From NCBI GenBank assembly GCA_937950325.1, contig CALFDJ010000041.1, positions 1 to 46,308 on the forward strand: a stretch of 46,308 bases of DNA. Reading direction: 5' to 3'. The stretch is from an uncultured Collinsella sp. GTDB taxonomy: Bacteria; Actinomycetota; Coriobacteriia; Coriobacteriales; Coriobacteriaceae. Both the position numbers and the translations under genes were made by a program. This document shows, one piece after another, positions 32,720 through 40,907 of this stretch (position 1 is the first letter of the stretch; every line of letters starts with the position of its first letter). Below the pieces are notes generated by a model, which worked only from the letters and a program-made list of their open reading frames with translations, did no database searches and had not been told where the DNA came from.

Positions 32720-33220
32720 TCAGTCCTCTCTCGTAATCGCGGCAACCGTCGCCCCGCAAAATGCAATTAAATCATCGGGTGCAAGCTCGAGCTGATAACC
32801 ACGCTTGCCTCCCGAAATAAAAATGGTATCCCAAAGGACACATGTCTCATCAATGAGCGTCCGGTAGCGTTTTTTCATACCGACCGGGCTGCAGCCGCCG
32901 CGAACGTAGCCAGTCGCCGCAAGCAAATCCTTCACATGCATCATGGCCAAGGACTTCTCCCCCGCGGCACGCGCGGCGGACTTTAGATCGAGCTCGTCGG
33001 CAACAGGGATACAGCACACGACATAGTCGTTGGACGGTGTCACGCAGACCAAAGTCTTAAATCCTTGACCGGGCTCCTCGCCAAGCTGCTCCGAAATCGC
33101 GACACCCAGGCCCACCGACTCATCACCATCGTCTTCGTACGTATGTAGAACATAGGAAATGCCGGCGCTTTCCAGCTCGCGCATCGCATTGGTTTTTGGC
33201 GTCTTTACAGCCTTTGCCAT
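32720..33220 (-). CDS. ybaK: Cys-tRNA(Pro)/Cys-tRNA(Cys) deacylase (YbaK family)
   Basis: A 166-residue YbaK/EbsC protein that hydrolyses Cys-tRNA(Pro) made in error by prolyl-tRNA synthetase. Characteristic parts are TPKTNAMRELESAGI at the N-terminus, the lysine-bearing KTLVC, and the loop ATGYVRGGCSPVGMKK. The start at 33220 follows GGGAAAGG nine bases upstream; a 32-codon longer frame is not supported. It opens the ybaK-murJ-uvrC unit. Confidence 0.93.
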   Translation of the reverse strand: MAKAVKTPKTNAMRELESAGISYVLHTYEDDGDESVGLGVAISEQLGEEPGQGFKTLVCVTPSNDYVVCCIPVADELDLKSAARAAGEKSLAMMHVKDLLAATGYVRGGCSPVGMKKRYRTLIDETCVLWDTIFISGGKRGYQLELAPDDLIAFCGATVAAITRED

Positions 33221-33301
33221 GACATATCCTTTCCCTCGCATTCGGACGCAAGGATTAAGTATATGTCCAATTCGGCTGCATACGTCACTTCGGCACAGCA
33301 A

Positions 33302-33332
33302 GCGCCATCGAATCACAAGGAGTCGATGGCGC
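33302..33332 (-). terminator. hairpin downstream of uvrA
   Basis: A perfect 10-bp stem GCGCCATCGA / TCGATGGCGC with an 11-nt loop, 20 bases after the uvrA stop. The following minus-strand bases TTGCTG are a poor T-run, so termination may be weak. Confidence 0.6.
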
Positions 33333-33352
33333 CCATAAACTGAATCGCCTAT

Positions 33353-36232
33353 TTATTGAGCATCAAGTTGAGCCTGACGCTCCCGGTCACGCCTGAGCAA
33401 CGGCGCCAAAAACTTGCCCGTATAACTCTGCGGACAGTCCGCAACCTGCTCCGGTGTGCCCGAAACCACGACGGTTCCGCCGCCGTTACCGCCCTCGGGA
33501 CCCATATCGATCAGGCGGTCGGCAACCTTGATGACATCAAGGTTGTGTTCAATCACCAGCACCGTGTTGCCCGCATCGACCAAGCGCTGCAGCACATCGA
33601 GCAGCTGGCGGACGTCCTCAAAATGAAGGCCGGTCGTCGGCTCGTCCAAAATATAGAACGTCTTGCCCGTCTGGCGTCGATGAAGCTCCTTGGCGAGTTT
33701 CACACGCTGCGCCTCGCCGCCCGAAAGCGTCGTGGCGGGCTGGCCCAGGCTCACGTAGCCCAAGCCTACATCGTACAGCGTCTGGAGCTTGCGCTTAATC
33801 TGCGGGATATTCCCAAAGAAGGCCAGCGCCTCGGCCACGCTCATGTCGAGCACGTCCGAGATGGTCTTGCCACGGTAGGTGACCTCGAGTGTCTCGCGGT
33901 TGTAGCGTTTACCGCCGCAAACTTCGCAGGGAACGTAGATATCAGGAAGGAAGTGCATCTCGATCTTGATCTGCCCGTCGCCCTTGCACGCCTCACAGCG
34001 CCCGCCACTCACATTAAAGGAGAAACGACCCGGCGAGTAGCCGCGCGCCTTCGACTCCGGCGTACTCGCAAACAGCGCGCGAAGATCATCCCACAGGCCG
34101 ATATAGGTAGCAGGGTTGGAACGCGGCGTGCGGCCAATCGGCGACTGGTCGATATCGATAACCTTATCGATACACTCGATGCCCTCGATTTTCTTATATG
34201 GACCCACAGGGCGCGTCGAACGGTGAATGGCATTCGTAAGGGCAGGCGCAATGGTATCGGTAACCAGGGAGCTCTTGCCCGATCCCGACACGCCGGTAAC
34301 AACCGTAAGCGTACCAAACTCGATTTTGGCAGTAACGTTTTTGAGGTTGTTGGCTCGAGCGCCCGTAATTTTAAGGCAGCCGCGACCGGGCTTGCGCCGT
34401 TCATCAGGCACCCGGATCATTCGTTTGCCGGTCAGATAAGCGCCCGTCATCGACTCAGGACACGCCATGATATCGGCAGGCGTTCCCGCCGCGACTACGT
34501 GTCCGCCGTTGACGCCGGCGCCGGGCCCCATGTCGATCACGTAATCGGCGGCACGGATTGTATCCTCGTCGTGTTCGACGACGATAACGGTATTGCCGAT
34601 ATCGCGCAGGCGCTCGAGCGTCTTGATCAAGCGCTCGTTGTCACGCTGATGAAGACCGATCGAGGGCTCGTCCAGAATATAGAGCACGCCCATGAGACCC
34701 GCGCCGATCTGCGTTGCCAGGCGAATACGCTGCGCCTCGCCACCGGAAAGCGTCGCCGAGGCACGATCGAGCGTCAGATAGTCGAGTCCAACATCGACCA
34801 GAAAACGCAAGCGCTCCAGGATTTCCTTGACGATACGGCCGCCGATAAACTGTTGGCGCTCGGTGAGTTCCAGGCCCTCAAAAAACTCGAGCGATTCACG
34901 GCACGACAGGCAACAAACCTCGTAAATGGACTTGCCGCCCACGGTGACGGCGAGCATCTCAGGGCGCAAACGAGCGCCGTGGCAGCTCGAGCACGGCTCC
35001 TCGCGAATGTACTTCTCCAGGCGCGCCTTGGTGTTCTCGTTCGTCGTCTCGGTATAGCGTTCGTACAGGATGTTGCGAACGCCCGAAAACTTGGTATCCC
35101 ACTGGCTGCGACGTCCGTCGAGCTTTTGGTAGTCGACCGAGATCTTCGTATCGCCCAGGCCATCCAAGAATGCACGACGCACGCGAGGGGGCAAGTCCTC
35201 CCACGGCGTATCGGTGCTCACCTTAAAGTGTTTGCAGACCGCAGCAAAAATCTGCGGATAGTAGTTCGAGTTGCCAAACAGGCTACCAAAGACTCCGTCG
35301 GCAATGGACTTCGAGGGGTCCTCGATCAACGCCTCGGCATCAACGGTTTTCTTAAAGCCCAGGCCGTCGCACTCAGGACATGCGCCATAGGGAGCGTTGA
35401 ACGAAAAATCACGCGGCTGAAGATCGTCAATGGAGTGACCATGCTCCGGGCACGCCAAGGCCAACGAATACTCCAGCAGCTCGCCCTCGGTCCCCTCGGG
35501 AGCATCACGATCGGGCAGCATGTACACGTTTACATTGCCGTGAGCCAGCGCGGTCGCCTGCTCAACAGACTCGGCGATACGGCCCAGAGAGTTCTCACGG
35601 ATCACGATGCGATCGACTACGACCTCGATATCGTGCTTGAACTTCTTGTCCAGATCGATCGGATCGTCGAGCGAGCGCACTTCACCGTCGACACGCACGC
35701 GGCTAAAGCCCTCGGCGCGAAGGTCCTCAAACAGTTTGGTGTACTCGCCTTTTCGCCCGCGCACCACCGGTGCCAGCACAAACGCGCGGCGGCCCTCCCC
35801 CGCCGCCAAGACCTTGTCGGCAACCTGGTCGGTCGTCTGACGCTCAATGACGCGGCCGCATTCGGGACAGTGCGGGGTGCCCACACGGGCGAACAGCAGG
35901 CGCAGATAGTCATAAATCTCGGTTACGGTGCCAACCGTCGAGCGAGGGTTTTTAGACGTCGTCTTTTGGTCGATCGACACCGCCGGCGAAAGGCCGTCGA
36001 TTGAATCCAAGTCGGGTTTGTCCATCTGGCCCAAGAACTGGCGCGCATAGCTCGAAAGGCTCTCGACGTATCGACGCTGGCCCTCGGCATAGATAGTGTC
36101 AAATGCCAGCGAACTCTTGCCCGAGCCAGAAAGACCGGTAATGACCACGAGTTGGTCACGCGGAATGGAAACATCGATATCACGGAGGTTGTGCTCACGA
36201 GCGCCGCGAATAACGATAGAAGAATCAGACAT
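33353..36232 (-). CDS. uvrA: Excinuclease ABC subunit A
   Basis: A 959-residue damage-recognition ATPase. It has two ABC modules: the first Walker A is GLSGSGKSS (about residues 33-41) and the second is GVSGSGKSS, each with an LSGGEAQR signature. Zinc-binding cysteine pairs appear as CPECG, CSSCHG and CEVCGGKRYN. The start at 36232 follows AAGGAG five bases upstream, trimming 22 residues from the longest frame. A LexA-box candidate lies 62 bp upstream. It has a promoter of its own, divergent from the plus-strand genes. Confidence 0.97.
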   Translation of the reverse strand: MSDSSIVIRGAREHNLRDIDVSIPRDQLVVITGLSGSGKSSLAFDTIYAEGQRRYVESLSSYARQFLGQMDKPDLDSIDGLSPAVSIDQKTTSKNPRSTVGTVTEIYDYLRLLFARVGTPHCPECGRVIERQTTDQVADKVLAAGEGRRAFVLAPVVRGRKGEYTKLFEDLRAEGFSRVRVDGEVRSLDDPIDLDKKFKHDIEVVVDRIVIRENSLGRIAESVEQATALAHGNVNVYMLPDRDAPEGTEGELLEYSLALACPEHGHSIDDLQPRDFSFNAPYGACPECDGLGFKKTVDAEALIEDPSKSIADGVFGSLFGNSNYYPQIFAAVCKHFKVSTDTPWEDLPPRVRRAFLDGLGDTKISVDYQKLDGRRSQWDTKFSGVRNILYERYTETTNENTKARLEKYIREEPCSSCHGARLRPEMLAVTVGGKSIYEVCCLSCRESLEFFEGLELTERQQFIGGRIVKEILERLRFLVDVGLDYLTLDRASATLSGGEAQRIRLATQIGAGLMGVLYILDEPSIGLHQRDNERLIKTLERLRDIGNTVIVVEHDEDTIRAADYVIDMGPGAGVNGGHVVAAGTPADIMACPESMTGAYLTGKRMIRVPDERRKPGRGCLKITGARANNLKNVTAKIEFGTLTVVTGVSGSGKSSLVTDTIAPALTNAIHRSTRPVGPYKKIEGIECIDKVIDIDQSPIGRTPRSNPATYIGLWDDLRALFASTPESKARGYSPGRFSFNVSGGRCEACKGDGQIKIEMHFLPDIYVPCEVCGGKRYNRETLEVTYRGKTISDVLDMSVAEALAFFGNIPQIKRKLQTLYDVGLGYVSLGQPATTLSGGEAQRVKLAKELHRRQTGKTFYILDEPTTGLHFEDVRQLLDVLQRLVDAGNTVLVIEHNLDVIKVADRLIDMGPEGGNGGGTVVVSGTPEQVADCPQSYTGKFLAPLLRRDRERQAQLDAQ

Positions 36233-36293
36233 GGAAGCTCCTTGCCTCCTATTGCATCGAATCATACTGTCGATGAGTTTAGCGCACTCGACG

Positions 36294-36307
36294 CGCACAG
36301 ATGTTCG
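36294..36307. promoter_or_regulatory. LexA (SOS) box candidate upstream of uvrA
   Basis: CGCACAGATGTTCG matches the Gram-positive SOS consensus CGAACNNNNGTTCG at all but one fixed position. It lies in the divergent region between uvrA and the LTA-synthase-like gene, 62 bp from the uvrA start, where LexA control of uvrA is expected. Confidence 0.6.
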
Positions 36308-36425
36308 TAATACAAGATTCGCAGACCTTTAGCTTTGCGTATCGGGTGCTTTGTTTCTCGAAATGCCGTGGAAAGGTTACAGTAATCTACTACTGAACTT
36401 AATTTGCTGTAACAGAGGAACGTCC

Positions 36426-38579
36426 ATGACCGAAGATATCCCCCTTGAAATCACTTCGAGCGACATGGCCAATCTGCCCATATTCATCGCCGTCCTTATC
36501 GTGGCCACCGTCGTCGTGCGCGTGTATTTTTCAATCAAACACAATGAAAAGCCGCCCATTGCCCGCGTCTTTTGGTGCGCGACGCTCCTCATCCCGCTCG
36601 GCATGGTAGCTGCATGGATTACGAATCAATTGCTCGTAAATGAGGACAATTCCCTATGGGTCCTTTCTTATTCGGCGCTCGGTGCTGCCGCCGTCATACT
36701 TCTTGTCGAGCCCTTGGTTTCGGGACTTATCGACCAAACCGATCTTGCGACGGGAACGGTTGCCTGTATTTGCCGTGACATCCTTGTCATCGCCGCTGTT
36801 TCAGCGCTCTCGTTCGTTTCACTCGAAATTGCCTGTAACGAAACGTTCTATCGCATTCCCGCCAACTCATTCGGGTTTTCCGTCGGGCTGCTCGCGACGG
36901 TTCTGCTCTCCCTTTATTTGCTGGGACAGCGTCATGGAGGCGTCATGGCCCTCGTGCCCGTCGCCTGTTGCATCCTTGGCATTGCCGAGCACTTCGTCAT
37001 AACGTTTAAAGGCGAAGCCATCCTGCCAAGCGATATCTTGGCCCTCGGCACCGCAATGGAAGTGAGCGAGGGATACGAGTTTACCTTTACCGCCGGAATC
37101 GTAACCTCTCTAGCCCTGCTGGAGATTTCCCTAGGGCTTCTTTCGCTTATCCGACCGAGAAAGCTCCGTACGCCCACCCATGTCTTCCCCGCAATCGCCG
37201 CTAACCTCTGCGCTTTTCTGCTAGTGACCGTTATGGGGCTCTCGGGCTTTTCCAGCATCGACTTGGAGCAGGCGCTGAATTTTGGATTTGACCGTTGGCA
37301 GCCCATCACCACGTATGCGTCTCAGGGTTTTATCACTTCGTTCACCGAAATGGTCAACGAGTTGCCCATTGAGAAGCCCGAAGACTATACGCCCGATGAG
37401 GCGCAGAGCATCGAGCAGAAGCTCGCCGCCACCTACGACAGCACGTATGGCTCGAGCGAGCAGCGCGCGGCGGCCGTTGCCCAGTTCAATGAAATCAAGC
37501 CGACGATTGTTGCCGTCATGAATGAGAGTTTTAGCGACCTTTCGTGCTTTGAGCAGCTCCAGGCGGCCGGGTACACCGGCCCCGCATTCTACAACTCGCT
37601 TCCCGACACACTTGTTCGCGGCACCATGCTCGCTTCGGTCGCCGGTGGCGGAACGGCGAACTCCGAATTCGAATTTTTGACCGGAGCGACAACGGCCTTT
37701 GTCGGATTAGGCAAAATCCCCTATCAGCTATATCAGATGAATGGCGTCAACAGCCTGGCAAAGGACCTTAAGGAGCTTGGGTATACCGCTACCGCTATGC
37801 ACCCGCAAAACCCCGTCAACTACCATCGAGATAAAATCTATCAGCAGCTGGGCTTTGGAGACTTTCTTTCAATCGGCGATTTCGAAGGTGCGCCCTGTTA
37901 CCATGCCGGCGTATGCGACTACGCCACCTACGACAAGATACTCGACCTGCTTAGAACCGACGAAGCCCCGCAGTTCATCTTTGACGTCACGATGCAAAAT
38001 CACGGCGGCTACGACTATGGCACCGTTCCCGCCGAGGAGCTGACAAACTATTGGGTCGAGGGAGCCAGCGAGGGCGCCAATAGCGCGCTCAACACCTATC
38101 TCACCTGCATCAACGCATCCGACCGGGACCTCGAGTACTTTATCAACGAGCTCCGCAATATCGGCAGACCGGTTGTCCTTGTCTTTTTTGGCGACCATCA
38201 GCCGAGCGCCGCAACGACTCTCAACGACGAGCTGTACCCTCAGGAAGATACGGCAAGCCACGCTTTCCGTATCTATCAGTCGACATATTTTGTCTGGGCT
38301 AACTATGAAATCGCCGGCAATACCGAGCTCAACGTCTACGACACCGTCGGGGCAAACGAGGTTGCAGCCATTACCCTTAATAAGATCGGCGCCCCGCTCA
38401 CCGACTATCAAAAGGCCCTGCTTGCAACAAGGTCAGATGTGCCCACCATCAATGTCGCCGGCTACCTTGGTGCCGACGGGCTGCGCTACGACTTGGAATC
38501 TGAAGACAGCCCATACGCCTCGACGATCGACAAGCTGCAGCGCATGCAATACCTCGAGTTCGCCAGCAAAGTTCAGTAA
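36426..38579 (+). CDS. LTA synthase family (sulfatase-fold) membrane protein
   Basis: A 717-residue protein with six to eight hydrophobic segments in the first ~275 residues and an extracellular alkaline-phosphatase/sulfatase-like domain from about 355 on. The metal-site Glu367 (MNESFSD), the nucleophile Thr410 (AGGGTANSEFEF) and the metal ligands in FFGDHQPS are present. Family members add glycerol-phosphate or similar groups to build lipoteichoic acid or modify glycolipids. The start at 36426 follows AGAGGAA six bases upstream; a frame from 36351 is not supported. Inverted repeats GTTACAG/CTGTAAC (36376-36413) lie in its leader. Polymer and donor cannot be read from sequence. Confidence 0.85.
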   Translation: MTEDIPLEITSSDMANLPIFIAVLIVATVVVRVYFSIKHNEKPPIARVFWCATLLIPLGMVAAWITNQLLVNEDNSLWVLSYSALGAAAVILLVEPLVSGLIDQTDLATGTVACICRDILVIAAVSALSFVSLEIACNETFYRIPANSFGFSVGLLATVLLSLYLLGQRHGGVMALVPVACCILGIAEHFVITFKGEAILPSDILALGTAMEVSEGYEFTFTAGIVTSLALLEISLGLLSLIRPRKLRTPTHVFPAIAANLCAFLLVTVMGLSGFSSIDLEQALNFGFDRWQPITTYASQGFITSFTEMVNELPIEKPEDYTPDEAQSIEQKLAATYDSTYGSSEQRAAAVAQFNEIKPTIVAVMNESFSDLSCFEQLQAAGYTGPAFYNSLPDTLVRGTMLASVAGGGTANSEFEFLTGATTAFVGLGKIPYQLYQMNGVNSLAKDLKELGYTATAMHPQNPVNYHRDKIYQQLGFGDFLSIGDFEGAPCYHAGVCDYATYDKILDLLRTDEAPQFIFDVTMQNHGGYDYGTVPAEELTNYWVEGASEGANSALNTYLTCINASDRDLEYFINELRNIGRPVVLVFFGDHQPSAATTLNDELYPQEDTASHAFRIYQSTYFVWANYEIAGNTELNVYDTVGANEVAAITLNKIGAPLTDYQKALLATRSDVPTINVAGYLGADGLRYDLESEDSPYASTIDKLQRMQYLEFASKVQ

Positions 38580-38639
38580 GCCCGCCCATTCGCTTGGACC
38601 CATCGTATTGCAAGCACGCTCGGCCCAAATGCATCGTAA

Positions 38640-38669
38640 ATGACTCCCGCTCGCAAACGAGGGTACAAT
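38640..38669 (+). promoter_or_regulatory. promoter upstream of mrp
   Basis: ATGACT (38640-38645), an 18-bp spacer and TACAAT (38664-38669) form a plausible sigma-70-type promoter about 50 bp before the mrp start. Confidence 0.5.
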
Positions 38670-38724
38670 GACGCTCGTGTCACATCACGGGGCCCCGGCC
38701 CCAACATATACAAAGGAGTCATAC

Positions 38725-39555
38725 ATGGGTTGCGAGCACGCACAGGCCGCCGGCGGACAAACGTCGCCGTCGCAATTTGAGGAGAATACGCTGTCCGAGG
38801 TCAAACGCGTCATCGCCGTGCTTTCCGGCAAGGGCGGTGTCGGCAAGTCGTTTGTCACCGGTGCCATCGCCACCGAGCTTGCCCGTCACGGCCACAAGGT
38901 CGGCGTCCTCGATGCCGACATCACCGGTCCCTCTATCCCCAAGATGTTCGGTATGAGCGGACGCCACGTCCATGCCCTTGGCAACCTCATGCTGCCTGAA
39001 ATCTCCGAGCACGGCGTCAAGGTCATGAGCTCCAACCTTCTGCTCCAAAACGAGACCGACCCCGTCCTTTGGCGCGGTCCGGTCATCGCAGGCGCCATTA
39101 GGCAGTTCTGGAGCGAGACCTCATGGGGCCCCATCGACTACCTGCTGGTCGACATGCCTCCGGGAACAGGCGACGTCGCTCTCACCGTCTTCCAGTCACT
39201 GCCCGTCGACGGCATCGTCATCGTCACGAGCCCGCAGGATCTGGTCTCGATGATCGTCGCCAAGGCGGTCAACATGGCCGAGAAGATGAACGTCCCCATT
39301 CTGGGCATCGTCGAAAACATGAGCTATATTGAGTGCCCCGACTGCGGCAAGAAGATCGAGGTCTTTGGCAAGAGCAAGCTCCCCGAGGTCGCAGAACGCT
39401 ATAACCTCGACATCTTGGGCACGCTTCCCATCAATCCGTCACTCGCCGAGGCCTGCGATAAGGGCGAGGTCGAGACCGCGCTGCCCGATGGCATGTTGCC
39501 CAAGGCAGTCTCTGCCGTCGAGGCCATTACCCCGCACGAGACCGACGAGGCCTAA
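38725..39555 (+). CDS. mrp: Mrp/ApbC family iron-sulphur cluster carrier ATPase
   Basis: A 276-residue P-loop ATPase of the Mrp/NBP35 family that delivers Fe-S clusters. The deviant Walker A SGKGGVGKS, the Mrp motif DADITGPSIPKMFG, DMPPGTGD and the C-terminal cluster-holding CPDCGK are clear. The short N-terminus carries one cysteine (MGCEHAQ). The start at 38725 follows AAAGGAG seven bases upstream. It is immediately followed by a flavoprotein gene. Confidence 0.94.
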   Translation: MGCEHAQAAGGQTSPSQFEENTLSEVKRVIAVLSGKGGVGKSFVTGAIATELARHGHKVGVLDADITGPSIPKMFGMSGRHVHALGNLMLPEISEHGVKVMSSNLLLQNETDPVLWRGPVIAGAIRQFWSETSWGPIDYLLVDMPPGTGDVALTVFQSLPVDGIVIVTSPQDLVSMIVAKAVNMAEKMNVPILGIVENMSYIECPDCGKKIEVFGKSKLPEVAERYNLDILGTLPINPSLAEACDKGEVETALPDGMLPKAVSAVEAITPHETDEA

Positions 39556-40827
39556 GTGAACACGAGCGCCTTCTATGACGTCCTGGTAATCGGCGGCGGG
39601 GCTTCAGGCCTCGCCGCCGCCATTACGGCCGCACGTGCTGGCAAAAGCGTCTGCATCGTTGAGTGCGATGTCGCCTGCGGCCTTAAGCTCCTTGCGACCG
39701 GTAACGGCCGTTGCAACCTCTCCAACGAATCGATTGATCCTCAGCGGTATAACCACCCCGCATTCGTCGAATCTGTCATGAGGACCCAGCCCGAACAAGA
39801 GCTTATGGGTTTCTTCTCCTCGCTGGGCATCATGACAACCTCCGAGGAAGGCCGGCTGTACCCGCGCTCCCTTCGCGCCGAATCGGTGCGCGACGCGCTT
39901 CTCAACGTTTGCGACCGCCTAGGTATCACCTTAATCTGCGGAGCCAATATTGCCACGGCGCGCAAAGATCCCGAAGGCTGGGCACTCCAAATAAACCGTC
40001 CAGCGCGGGCGCTAAAGGCAAAAAAGCACGACGACCGAAAATCGGAGCTCCGCTCGCTTCGGAAGGCACTCGCCGATGTCCCTCGCAAGAACGAAGCCCT
40101 GCAGGCACATGCCGTAATTATCGCCACGGGCGGCAACCCCACCGGTATCGCCGATACGTTTGGCCTCCCCCTCACCTCGCTGCGCCCCATCCTCTGCCCC
40201 GTATCGGCAACGGTCGTTGGCGATCGGGCGGCACTCAAGACGTTGGATGGTCTGCGCGTCCGCGCCCGCTTGACGCTCACCCGTAACCATAGTGAGCTCT
40301 GGCACGAAGACGGTGAAGTACTGTTTCGAGCCTTCGGCATCTCGGGCGTCGCTGTCTTCAACCTCTCCCGTCGTATCCAGCGCGGCGATACGATCCTGCT
40401 CGACGTTTTCCCCGACCTCTCCAAAGACGAGCTGCTCGATATGCTCAACCGGCGCGTTGAGCTGCTCGGCGGCTTTTCGCCCCGCGATCCCCGTTGGCTC
40501 GACGGCATGCTCGCCCCGCAACTCTCCCGCGTCGTCTGCACGACGTTCGAGCAGTGCCATCCAGGCTCCAACGATGTCATCCATCTGGTCTCAATCCTCA
40601 AACACTTTAAGCTGCTCGTCGAGGGAACAGCCGAGGAGCGCTCGGCGCAGGTCACGCGTGGTGGCGTATCTGTCGAGAGCATCTCAATACCCAGTCTACG
40701 CGCGCGCAGCGCTGTCGACGCCCCGCTTTACATCTGCGGCGAAGCGCTCGACATCGACGCCGATTGCGGAGGCTTTAACCTTGCGTGGGCCTGGCTCTCG
40801 GGCATTCGCGCCGCAAGCAGCCTGTAG
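39556..40827 (+). CDS. HI0933/BaiN-type FAD-dependent oxidoreductase
   Basis: A 423-residue flavoprotein with N-terminal dinucleotide motif VIGGGASGLAAA, the family hallmark ATGNGRCNLSN, a mid-protein ATGG motif and the C-terminal GEALDIDADCGGFNLAWAW, which closes the FAD site. In gut clostridia a relative (BaiN) acts in bile-acid 7-dehydroxylation and others have been proposed as aminoacetone oxidases; the reaction here is not known. GTG at 39556 lies directly after the mrp stop with GAGG upstream, so the pair is co-transcribed. It is followed by a hairpin. Confidence 0.85.
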   Translation: MNTSAFYDVLVIGGGASGLAAAITAARAGKSVCIVECDVACGLKLLATGNGRCNLSNESIDPQRYNHPAFVESVMRTQPEQELMGFFSSLGIMTTSEEGRLYPRSLRAESVRDALLNVCDRLGITLICGANIATARKDPEGWALQINRPARALKAKKHDDRKSELRSLRKALADVPRKNEALQAHAVIIATGGNPTGIADTFGLPLTSLRPILCPVSATVVGDRAALKTLDGLRVRARLTLTRNHSELWHEDGEVLFRAFGISGVAVFNLSRRIQRGDTILLDVFPDLSKDELLDMLNRRVELLGGFSPRDPRWLDGMLAPQLSRVVCTTFEQCHPGSNDVIHLVSILKHFKLLVEGTAEERSAQVTRGGVSVESISIPSLRARSAVDAPLYICGEALDIDADCGGFNLAWAWLSGIRAASSL

Positions 40828-40857
40828 CCGCGCAGTCTATAATCAAAAACGCATTCG

Positions 40858-40889
40858 GGCCGTCTGGGATACCGGACGGCCTCTTTCTT
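40858..40889 (+). terminator. terminator or attenuator hairpin
   Basis: GGCCGTC and GACGGCC form a 7-bp stem (40858-40881) followed by TCTTTCTT. It ends the mrp-flavoprotein unit. A TATAAT box at 40838-40843 upstream, with no clear -35, means it could instead sit in the leader of the next gene. Confidence 0.65.
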
Positions 40890-40907
40890 GCCTCTAAGGA
40901 GACCTCG

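Noticed and set aside
40838..40843. TATAAT box as the promoter of the COG2509 flavoprotein gene
   Set aside because: There is no acceptable -35 box at 16-19 bp, and the hairpin just downstream would interrupt the leader; kept only as a note in the hairpin entry.
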